Source: Dermatemys mawii
Lineage: Eukaryota > Chordata > Testudines > Dermatemydidae
NCBI GenBank assembly: GCA_007922305.1
Contig: ML677365.1
Location: 17,961,512-18,025,511 of the forward strand
Direction of reading: 5' to 3'
Length of the DNA stretch: 64,000 nt
Positions 11,615 through 23,700 of this stretch are shown here, piece after piece. How positions within the stretch are numbered: the stretch's first letter is position 1; each line of letters starts with the position of its first letter. The notes under the pieces are model-generated. The model was not told where the DNA came from and searched no databases. It saw only the letters and a list, made by a program, of their open reading frames with translations. Position numbers and translations under genes: made by a program.

Positions 11615-11779
11615 TCAGGATTGGAAGGATATCACAGTATTGATTTTATACACAAAGTAGGATCTGTTCCAGTATACCCGAGTAAAATAATTCACATATG
11701 GAGAATAGTTCATTTTGATCTCATGACAAAATCGTCCATATTTAGAGTAGGCATAACTATCACCTTCATCACAAACCAC
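11615..11779 (-). CDS. DPY19L4: DPY19L4 coding exon 19 (terminal)
   Basis: Residues 665-718 and stop codon TGA at 11615-11617. Contains '[11 protein letters not shown]', '[13 protein letters not shown]' and the conserved C-terminus 'NTVISFQS'. Confidence 0.96.
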   Translation of the reverse strand: MVCDEGDSYAYSKYGRFCHEIKMNYSPYVNYFTRVYWNRSYFVYKINTVISFQS

Positions 11780-14700
11780 CTATCAGAGGAGAAGAAATTT
11801 GTTAAGAGAAATCTAATCACAGAACATATAATTAATCTTTCATTTCTATATTATACAATTCCAATGGAGAGAACACAAATATACATAAATGGCTGAAAAC
11901 ATTTTCCCCATACTCTTTTTTTTAAACGTAATGCTTGTGAACTGTTTAATGCTAGTGCTGGATTAATAACCCTGAAAACAAAAATCCTCTAAAAGATAGA
12001 AGGAGAAAGCATGAACAGCACAATGCAAAGTTATCCACATCACCCTGTCAACTAACTTCAAATCAGACCTGCAGGGAGCAATTCTGGGGATGAGAAAGAA
12101 ATTCACTTTCCAAGACCAATTAACTCATTGACCCTCTTGCAGAGACTGAAAACATCCCCTCAGCATGAGATCTACAGGTTGACTATGTGTTGTGCGAAGA
12201 AGCAATTCTTTATATTTGTTTTTAAACCTGCTGCCTATAAATTTCATTGGGTGATCCCTTGTACATATTTTATGATATAGGATAGATCAAATGTAAAGCT
12301 TTTGATACTAAAAGGAGTCTGAAACAGCTTGAATACGAGGAGAGATTAAAAAGATTGTATAGACCGCTATCAGATCCTTTCTTAGTCATCTTTATTCTAA
12401 GCTGAACAGTCCCAATCTTTTTAATCTCTCGTATTCAAGCTGTTTCAGACTCCTTTTAGTATCGAAAGCTTTACATGTGATATATCCTATATCATAAAAT
12501 TAATATGAAATCAGTGAGCAAAATCCAGCATGCTTTTTTATATTTTCTCCTCATGTTTCATTTGCCAGTATATAAATATACTCCTTGCCACCTCACGCCA
12601 ATGAAGCAAGTCCCAACGTCAAATAATTGTAGTTTTAGAATCTTTTTGTGCCACAGAATGTTCATAGCAATTTTTTTCCTTTTTATGTGGGTAGAGAACC
12701 ATCCCATAATATTAATTCTATATGCTGGCAATCTTGGACTATTTGTCATTTTGAAACTGGACTACTGACATTATCTTGGGTATTTCCCTTTGGAAGGTGA
12801 CTTAGTTTTCTTTAATATCTCTCTGTCCTGCATAAATCAAAAAGTAATGTTTATAATACCTAACATAAATGAAGTAGGGAAAAGATACAATCCCAAGAAT
12901 GCAATGCAATATTAGAAGGAGACAACATTTATATACATTTTCCCTATTTAAAAATATAGGTATCAAAATGAGAAATGACAGTAGTAATCCTCCTCTTAGC
13001 CTTGACCAAGTTTTGCTTCATCATACACACAAGTGCATTGGAATCTCTGTCCAAGCCAATACCTACTAAACAGATTTTTAACTTTCTTGGGAAAGCCAAT
13101 AAAGAGACAACCTTTCAAAACACCACCCTGTCTACAACTTCCTCTTCCTATGCAAAATCAATTAGAAGATGGAGACAAATGTCAACATCACATGTCACTG
13201 CTAACATCCCAGACTCCTCACTAACAGTCTTCAGACTAAGATACTGCTTGGAGATGTCTTTAGTAGCCATTGATGATCTTCTTATGGCTCTTGATAGAGA
13301 GCAAATGTCATTCCTTATACAATCAATCTTTCTGCAGCTTGTGGCAGTTAATCACATGGTGTTGATGACACATTTGTAAGACTTAGCTGGAGTGAATGGA
13401 GCAGTAATATGATGGGTTTTAAACATTCCTCTAAATAGACCCAGAGAGCTGCAGTAGACAGTTGTCCTCATCTCGGACAGTTCTCACATGCAGAATTTGA
13501 TAGCGACCAATTTAGTCTCTGCCTGCTCTTCAATCTTTATAGGTAATCCCTTAGTGAGATGCCATGTGTGTGGCTGGCATCAATGATGCATGGCACTCAG
13601 TTTCCTTCCTTCCTCTCAACAAACAGAATTAACAGTTGCAAAGATCACTTAGTGATTTAAAGTGATTAATACTGAGATGAAGCGTGTCTGGCTTTAACTG
13701 AAACCTGTGAGACTACAGTAATATACTTCAAAATGCCAATGATGCTAACTTCCCTCTTTGTTCAAAGTAGTATAAAGTCTCAGTCTTATTGGACTCGCTG
13801 CAAATCTTGGATACCCAGACAGCAAGAGTGGCAAGAAATGCTTGCTTTTACTGCCAACTTGTCAGTAAATTATGTCCTTTCCTCTCAAAGATGCACTCAC
13901 AGTGATCCATGTATCTTCTGAGTCAAAGTCTGATCCTTTTCAAAGCAAGTTGCAAGACTCGCTTTTTTGAAAGACTTGTCACTGAAACTGAAAACATGCC
14001 ACTAGCTCCTTCTAACTCCACCCGCACTCCAAAATAATCCAAAACCAAACCCTACCAACAGAGTAAGCAAGAGTTACTAAACCTGGAAAACGCACAATGT
14101 AGAATCCAGTATGAAGAAGTCCAAGCAGATCTTAATTCCCTGTTTCATGCTCATACTTCACAGTGGTATCTAAGGGCTTGTATACCTAAAACATTGTAAC
14201 TACCATATTTGAAAAAACTAGTGTAAATAGAGTAAGTTTATTGTAATATGTTAGTTGGTAGAAGAGACCAAGTTAATGAGTTACACTACAACTTTGCTCT
14301 GTCTGCACTAGGGTTTTAAAATGTTTTTAAAATACATCTTGTATCTTAGTCAAGATAAGCCTACGGGGACATAGTCTACAGAACCTCAGCAGGGTTAAGG
14401 AACAACCTGGGAGAAGATCATATGTTTCAAAACATTCAAAAAGAAGGCAGTTCTCAAAACAAAGTTTAACATTCACTAAGATATTTATCAATTCCAGACT
14501 GCACACCAACTGTAACTGGCAAAACAAGTATTCCTGTGGCATTAATTTCATTTTTCTTTAAATTTAACCAATTACTTTATCCATTCAAGCATTTGACTTT
14601 TTCCAGGTGCTACTTACATGGCCATTAGCAATATCCAATAAGTCTTTAACCCTACATCCTTTCACAGGTCCAACCTCATTGCAAATTGAATCCTCTATAA

Positions 14701-17700
14701 TTAGGTAGGTGGCTTTGTAGGATGTGAGTATCTTATAAATATCCTCAGCAGACCTTTTTGAGTAGATCTGATAAATCTGTAGAGTAGAAAATATTTAATA
14801 CAAATTAAAACCATGGAAAATTAAATGCATATTAAATACATTGGGTAATTGGGAATAAGAAGTTACATATAAATCAAATTATAAAAAGGCAGGTATTTAA
14901 AAAATATAATTGTATACATTTGCTACTCAATACATTTCCAGAAATATCTAAGGGTAAAATATGTTTTTGTAGGTGAAATGGATTTCTGGAGACTAGTCAC
15001 AAGGTTTAAAGTCTCTGGTGCACTAGACATTTGTCAAGAGTATTTAGCAACCATGGAATACAAGCACTGGTATATGATACTACAGGATTTCATGAATAAT
15101 ATTTCAGGCTTCTGTGACTGGTTCTCAAGATAAGGAGAAGGAATCTTAAAATATGAGCCTCAGTGTCAGTCCTTTAGTGGGCTAGTATTTTTAGCTTATG
15201 ACAACTGTCGACAGCCAAAGCTCGATAGCTGATAAGATCGTGGGGAGCTGAATGGGAGATGTTGTAGACTCTGCTATAGTTGAGGTCTTGGACTGTTAAC
15301 CTAGTAAAATTGCCCTAAGGGGTTGAGAAATCCTGTTTTAACCACCTTTCCTTCAACAGCGGAACTTTGAAAATCTATTTCCACTCTGCTCCCAGCTCAG
15401 CCCATCCACCCACCACAACTCAAATACACTTAATTCCTTCATCTTCACATTTGGGCTGATTACACTGCTCTACAGCCAAAATGCTTCTGAAATAAATGCA
15501 GTCAAACTTTACTAATTCTGGGTCACTGAGAACGAAAATGATGCTTAAAATTGTTGATTGGCTCTAGTTTTCAAGATATGCTATTGGGTCAATATATACG
15601 ACCCTTGACATGGGAATGGCGGAGGATAAGTGAGTTATAAAGGGGAGGGATCTCAATTTAAACCAGAAATGACTAAAATACATCTTTGACTGGATCTATG
15701 AATAAATCTATGACTGGGTTTGGACAGTACTTGCTTTTTAGGCAAAACAATGAATGATGCACTCTGAAGCTGGTATTGCATCATACATGATATGAATTGC
15801 ATCAAGTTATCCCTAGAAGTCATGGATCATAACGAAGCTTACATCAGTCTGCTGAACAAATTGCCCTATATCAGCTCTAGAAGTCACACAGTGTCGTGCT
15901 CGCTTATTTGTCAGTGTTTGATTTTGCAAAGGGACACATTTCTGTTTAGCCAAAGTGAGCAAAGATGCCTCGTACTTGTGTGAACAGTGCAGATAACTTC
16001 TGCTATGTTTGTGGTGAAGTGACTTTTGCATCACAAAAGCGCAGTATAACCACTGTGGTTAAGAAAGCCTATCACCTTTATTTTGGCTGCAAAATTGGAG
16101 ATCAGGACAAGAGGTGGGCCCCACACATATGCTGCAACACTTGTGCAACAAATCTTTGCCAGTGGTTGAACAGGAAAAGGAAATCTATGCCTTTTGCAGT
16201 GCCAATGATTTGGAGAGAGCCAACAGATCATACCAGCAATTGTTACTTCTGCATGGTGCCTCCAGTTGGGAAAGGTGTGTCAAAGAAGAAAAAGTGGACT
16301 GTGCATTATCCAAACGTTCCATCAGCTATACGCCCAATACCCCACGGAGAAGGACTGCCGGTTTCTGATGCACCAGAATCACTCTCACTTGAGTCAGACA
16401 AGGAAGAGGATGAAACTTCTGGTCCTGAACCGTCAATGTCACAGGACCAACATTTTCTCCCATCCTCCTCCTCTGAACTACACCTCATAACACAAGCTGA
16501 ACTGAATGACCTTGTCAGGGATTTGGAACTACCCAAGAGTAAGGCAGAGCTGTTGGGCTCCAGACTACAGCAGTGGAATCTCCTGGCAGGTGATGTTAGG
16601 GTTTCCATGTTCCGTGACCATCAAAAGGATCTTGTCCCATTCTTCTTCATGGAAGGTGATCTTGTAGCCTGCAACAACATCAATGGTGTGATGGTAGCCC
16701 TCAACATCGTTCACGATCCAGATGAGTGGAGACTCTTCATTGATTCATCGAAGACGAGTCTTAAAGCTGTTTTGCTGCATAATGGCAATGTTTTGCCATC
16801 AATTCCAGTTGGTGATGCAGTCCATATGAAGGAAACCTATGACAACTTGAATCAATTTTTGAGGTGCATAAACTATGACCAACATCAGTGGCAGCTTTGT
16901 GGCGATTTGAAGGTTGTTGCTCTCTTGCTTGGTCTGCAGACTGGATACACAAAGTACTGCTGTTTTCTCTGCGAATGGGATAGTCGTGCAAGAGATTCCC
17001 ACTACATCAAGAAAGATTGGCCACTCCGACAGTCATTGGAGCCTGGGAGGAAAAGTGTTCAGCATCCACCACTTGTTGAATCAAGGAAGATTTTGTTACC
17101 ACCCTTACACATCAAGCTGGGTCTGATGAAGAACTTTGTCAAGGCCATTGACAAAACACAAGCAGCTTTCAAGTACCTCCGTGGAAAATTTCCAAGGTTA
17201 AGTGAAGCTAAGATAAAGGAAGGTGTCTTTGTTGGTCCTCAGATTCGTGAACTTCTTCGAGATGGTGCATTTGACCATGCACTGCGTGGCAAGGAAAAGA
17301 CAGCATGGAAAGCCTTCCAGTCAGTGGCAATACATTTTCTCAGAAACAGCAAGGCAGACAACTACAGGTTGTTGGTGGAAAACCTCCTCAAGGCATACAA
17401 AAGCCTTGGTTGCAACATGTCACTAAAGATACATTTTTTGCACTCTCATCTAGATTTTTTTCCACCAAACTGCGGAGCAGTGAGCGATGAGCACTGCGAG
17501 CGATTTCACCAGGACATTGCAACAATGGAGAAACGCTATCAGGGCAAATGGAGCCCATCAGTGCTTGCAGACTATTGCTGGACAGTGACAAGAGATGCTC
17601 CATTTAATGAATACAAGAGACAAGCCAAGAAGCGCCGAGTAGACACTGAATAGGACTAAACTATGTACATAATAGTTTTTTTGCCTTTTGTTTCATAATA

Positions 17701-20700
17701 CATTTTATTTATATAACCCTTTTGCTGATTTTTAAAGTGTTACATAAACAGGACAGGTGAAATATTATCATGTAAAGCAACCATAAACACATGAAAAGAC
17801 CTAGGTTTACAATTTATGATTAAAACTCTTCTATCTACACAATATACATAGACATAAAATGTAAAAACTTAAATATCTTAGAAACAGTAGCCAATCAGTT
17901 GTTTTAATTGTCATATTTGAATTCAGCACATCAAAATACATAATAAATATCACATTTTACCTCTGAAGAAGACGACTTCTAAAAAATTGTAGAACAGTGT
18001 TATTCTTCTAATGAAGACGACATATGTTCACTCTGGAGTATGTCACATGCTTCTGCAGTCAGTTGGTGAGTTCCTAGAGAGTGATGAGACACCGCTACTC
18101 TCCTACTATACTTTTGTATCACCTTCAGACAGGGAATGATGAACCTATTTAGAGTTCTGAGCTCAATTTCCTTGCAGAGTAGTCTTTGTGGTAACAGCAG
18201 GTGATCGGGCAAGTCCTTCTAAACAGGAAACTTGGAACACTTTTTTACCTTTCATGGCTGCATTGATATTCTGCACCAGCTACTGACCACTACTATAGAC
18301 TTTGGAAATGTCTGCTTAGATTCTGTTTTTTGGAGTCAGGAAAAACAAGTCATTGGAGATCAACAGGCAACAGAGGAATGGAAGAAAAATAAGACAAAGG
18401 GCATCTCAAATCATAATGTGAGGCAGTCGATTCCTGTTCAAAAAATACCATTGCTGGCAAAATGCTGTTTCTAAAGTTGTGCTGAGACTCAGGCCTGGTC
18501 TACACCTAAAACTTAAGTCATCCTAGCAACATCACTCATAGATGTGAAAATTTCACACCCCTCAGAGATATAGGTAAACTGACCTAAGACACGGATAGAC
18601 ACCAGTAGGTTGACAGAAGAATTCTGAGTTACCTCACAGGGCGGTAGATTTACTATAGCAACGGAAAAACCCCTGCTGTCGCTGCAGCCTGGGTCTACGC
18701 TACAGTGGCATAGCTGCAGCTGTGCTGCTTTGAAATTTGCAGTGTAAACATACCCTCAGCATTTACTGGTAGTAAGAAGATCGAAGGTAATAGTGTCAAG
18801 GCATTAAACCCAGTAAAATAAGAAATTCCCTCTCCTCAATCAACAACTCTTAACTCTCCAATTTATCTTTTTGTTGTATTCTCAGACAAGACCGCCTGGC
18901 AACAAAATGATTTCTGGTGTCATTCAGGCCTACCGATGTTTCACTATTCTGAAGCCAACTGTTTATATAGTATCCTTAGGGTCCTGGACTACAACACAAT
19001 GTCACCATGGCTGGTCAAAAGTAGATGTCAGTTCTGCTCCATGGTTCAGTTAAGTAGCAAAACATCCTATAATCTCTTCACTGAAAGATGTTGGTCTCAG
19101 ATTCTAGTGATGCAGATCTATTCCTGCCCATGGGTTCAACTGGAAGCCCAGAACCATGTCATAAGCCAAAAAGTTAGCTCTTCACTTCTGCATTTTTATA
19201 ATGATCCAAAAAACCTCTCTTGCAATCAAGTGAAATTAATTAATGGGATATAGAGGTGAATACATAAACGAGGACACACTGTATACTACAATACTAGAAA
19301 TTGTGCTAAATTCAGTGACTTTACTGGGTTTGAATATTAAATTATTCTAGATAGGGGAAAATTATAATCCTACATAGGTGCAGGAAAAATTAAATCATTA
19401 TAATCTAAATTAAATGGGTCCCAACAATTTGACCTTCCTTGAATTTATCAAATAACCAGACACATCACATACATATACATACACCACCAGTATACAAAAA
19501 AAGAGAGATTTTTACTGTTTTGGAAATAAGTTAATATTATTTTGCACTCCTATGCACTTCCTTTAGAGCACTTATACCAGTGGGGTCTAACCTGAGGCAC
19601 AGAGGGTTATACTGATTCTTCCCTCTTCCTCATCCCACACATTCAGGCACTATGCAAGTCCTACAACTTATTTTAAGTATTCCTCTTTGTATGCCCAAGA
19701 TCTGTCCTCTTTCCATCTCCACAGCCAAATCTCGCATTCTGGACCTCATTATATCCTGCCTTGACTACTGCAACATCCTCCTCTCTGGTTTCTCAAACAC
19801 ATACATTGCTCTTCAATCCAGACAAAATGCAGTCACTAAATTTATCTTTCTTGCCCACTGATATGATCATGGCTTTTCAATCTCTTTTTTTGTTCCCCAG
19901 TCTCTCTTACGTCAAATGTAAGGTTTCTGACACCATCTTCACAGCGCTATAAAACTATGTCGCTTTTTACTTACCTTATTTTGTTATACTTCATATTGGC
20001 CCCCGATGGCCTTCATTCAGTGTTCCCAGCCTTGTCCACCCATTTGCCAGCTTCTCATACAATCACTTTGTGCCTTCTTACACACACTCTTCTATACATG
20101 GTAAAATCTCCCTGAGCTCATTAGCAAGTCCACAACTCTCCTATCATGTCCTTTTTAAAACCCACTTCTGCCATGTTGCTTATGGTGAACCAAGCTGCTA
20201 TGTATATGATCTATTATTATTACTCTTCCCCAACCTCTGGGTACTTGTCTATCCTTAGAATGTAAACTCCATTGTTCTTTAAATGTTTGTAAAAACAGCT
20301 ACCAATGGTGGGCACTAGCATAAATAAATAATAAAAATTCCTCATCCCAGGTGGTCTGGGAAACAAGGGACACGGAGACCTGAACTTGAATCCAATTCCG
20401 TAAGACCATCAGGTGACCTTCACTTATCTTTGACCTGTATATCAAGCACCTCAACTCATTTTCCACATAACAAACGAAGAAATGAATCACTGATACCATA
20501 ATACATTTTTGGATTCAGATACTCACATTCTCATTTCTTTGCAGAAGATCAACATCATTATATAAAGGTAGATTTGTCACCATCCATCCAGTACACAGCT
20601 TAATCATACCCATTAGCTGTGGACTTCCAGCAAACACAGCAGCAACAGGAGCCTGTCTTCTGCAAAAAACAATATCACTTCATGCATTTGAGTACAAGGA

Positions 20701-23700
20701 CATATTTTCTGAAACAATATTTTATATCAGTTCTAACATCCAAGTGAATCTTATAACTTGCTATGGTAAAAATCCCAGCTCATGAAGATACCATTATGCA
20801 TTTAACTACACATTTAACTGAAACTACTCTTCTTAGCAATCAGCCATGAAGTGGCCTGGTAGCATGATCAAAGTCCTTTGCATTGCTAGGTGGAAGCCCA
20901 GGCTTATTAGGAGCATGAGCTAATAAAGAAGGCCTCCTGAGGAAGAGAGTGAAGAGAAGGGTTGGCTAACTGACATTGACTTCTACATCGTTTAATCCAT
21001 GAAACAGCATTTGCTCCTGAAAGGACTGGATCCTTGTCTTCTGGGCTGACAGGAGAACGCCAAGTAGCACACACAGGAATGGGTGGAAGACGAAGGAGGA
21101 AAAGAAAAGTGGCAATAACTATAAAAAAAATGGAGAAGACAGAACAAAAAAAAAAAAAAGATGCTACATATTTATATACACCTAGCAGCCCCTGCACCAG
21201 GTGCACTGGCTGTTGCTAGGGTAATCAGCACACCATGCCCCCAGCAGCAGAGTTTGGGTGTGGGAGGGGGCAAGGGGTTGGGGTACAGGATGGGGTGAGG
21301 TGGACTCTGGGTGGTGCTTTCCTGGGGGGGGCTCCCCGGAAGCAGTGACATCTGTCTTGCTCAGCTGCTAGGCGGAGGCCTGGCCAGGCATCTCTGCACA
21401 CTGCCAACCCCCGCCCCAGCTCCCAGGCCACCCTGCCCCAGCATCTGTGGGGGCCCCAGGCAGCCCCCCACCCAAGTTTTAGTCACAGGTATTTTTAGTA
21501 AAAGTCAGGGACAGGTTATAGGCTGTGAATTTTTGTTTACTATTCGTGACCTATCCGTGACTTTTACTAAAAATACCCATGACTAAAACATAGCCTTATG
21601 ACCAACACAGCTAGCCATGGACAAGAACTGACATAGCCTCCTGGTCAAAGAGGAAGTCTTGAACCAACTATATTACATTACCGCTTTACTTAAATCTCTT
21701 ATTCTCTACATTAGTAGGGCTGATTCTGCCAATTGCTGAGCACTCTGGCCTTGATACAACTAAGAATGTAAGTGGTTATGCACCTGGCAGGATCAAGCCT
21801 GATATCTGTCTCCACCAATGTTTTTTGCAAATACCTATTAGAAAATTAGCATCTAAAAGACCTGAGAATATAACATTCACTAACTTAAGTCTTTTACTTG
21901 GTGATTCAGGTTGGTAACTAAATTATATGAAAGCAAGTCACATATAATCCAGGAGCTCCTTCTGCTCCCACTGAAGTCAATGACAAGTTCCTGTTGCTTT
22001 AAATGGAAGTAATATCAAGCCCATAATCCCTGTTTTCTTTCTCTTCTCAAACCACATGATTGAGTATGGAGGAAAACTCAATTAATAACTGGATATTGAT
22101 TAATTACTGTAGTATGTAACATATCATTTAAATCAGATTCTGTACCAAATGACTGGAGGATGCCAATTTTTAAAAAGGGCTCTAGAGGTGATTCTGACAA
22201 TTACAGGTCTGTAAGCCTGACTTCAGTACCGGGCAAACTGGCTGAAACTATAGTAAAGAACAAAGTTGTCAGACACATAGATGAACATAATTTGTTGGGG
22301 AAGAGTCAACATGGTTTTGTACGGGGAAATCGCCAATCTACTAGAATTCTTTGAGGGGGTCAACAAGCATATGGACAAGGGGAATGCAGTGGATATTGTG
22401 TACTTAGATTTTCAGAAAGCCTTTGACAAGGACCCTCACCAAAGGCTCTTAAGCAAAGTAAGTGGTCATGGGCTAAGAGGGAAGGTCCTCTTATGCACTG
22501 TTAACTGGTTAAAAGATAGGAAACAAAGGGTAGGAATAAATGGAGAATGGAGAGAGGTAAATAGTGGTGTCTCACAGGGGTCTGTACTGGGACCAGTCCT
22601 TTTCAATATATTCCTATATGATCTGGAAAAAGGGGTAAACAGTGAGGTGGCAAAATTTGCAGATGATACAAAATTACTCAAGATAGTTAAGTCACAAGCA
22701 GACTGCAAAGAGCTACCTGAGGTGGGTGACTGGGCAACAAAATGGCAAATGAAATTCAGTGTTGATAAATGCAAAGTAATGCATATTGGAAAACATAATC
22801 CCAACTATACATATAAAATGATGGAGTCTAAACTGGCTGTTACCACTCAAGAAAGAGATCTTGGAGTCACTGTGGATAGTTCTCTGAAAACATCCACTCA
22901 ATGTGCAGTGGCAGTCAAAAAAGCGAACAGAATGTTGGGAATCATTAAGAAAGGGACATATAATAAGACAGAAAATATCATATTGCCTCTATATAAATCC
23001 ATGGTACACCCACATCTTGAATATTGCATGCAGATGTGGTGACCTGTTCTCAAAAAAAATATATTGGAATTGAAAAAGGTTCAGAAAAGGGCAACAAAAA
23101 TGATTGGGGGTATGGAACAGCTGCCATTTGAGGACAGATTAATAAGGCTGGGACTTTTCATTTTGGAAAAGAGACAATTAAGGGTGTATATGATTGAGGT
23201 CTATAAAATCATGACTGGTGTGGAGAAAGTAAATAAGGAAGTGTTATTTACTCCTCATAACACAAGAACTAGGGGTCATCAAATGAAATTAATAGGCAGC
23301 AAGTTTAAAACAAACAAAAGGAAGTATTTTTTCATACAATGCACAGTCAACCTGTGGAACTCCTGGCCAGAGATTGTTGTGAAGGCCAAGACTATAACAG
23401 GGTTCAAAAAATAACTGGATAAGCTCATGGAAGATAAGTCCATTAATGGCTATTAGCTACCATGTACAGGAATGGTGTCTCTAGTCTCTGTTTGCCAGAA
23501 GCTGGGAATGGGCAATAGGGGATGGATCACTTAGTGATTACTTATTCTGTCCATTTCTTCTGGGGCACCTGGCATTGGCCACTGTCAGAAGACAGGATAC
23601 TGTGCTAGATGGACGTTTGGTCTGACCCGGTATGGCCGTTCTTATGTCCTTATGATAAAATATGCTGCTATTATGCAAAACCAAACAGAGAGACACATTC

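Larger units (their letters stand above)
15470..17990 (+). mobile_element. probable DNA-transposon-like element of unassigned superfamily
   Basis: An intronless ORF of 562 codons (15965-17653) lies in intron 17, antisense to DPY19L4. It is bracketed by imperfect inverted repeats: 15526-15579 and the reverse complement of 17873-17926 match at 37 of 54 positions by eye, with a shared TGATTGGCT core. Weaker similarity continues outward for perhaps 50 more bases, so the limits given are approximate. A clean target duplication was not found. The combination fits an autonomous DNA transposon or a gene recently derived from one. Confidence 0.6.

Noticed and set aside
12975..13379. 134-codon plus-strand frame in intron 18
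   Set aside because: No recognisable motif or Kozak support, and a second frame overlaps it; more likely old repeat.
16306..16608. Minus-strand frames inside the 562-codon ORF
   Set aside because: Shadow frames of the longer, motif-bearing plus-strand ORF.
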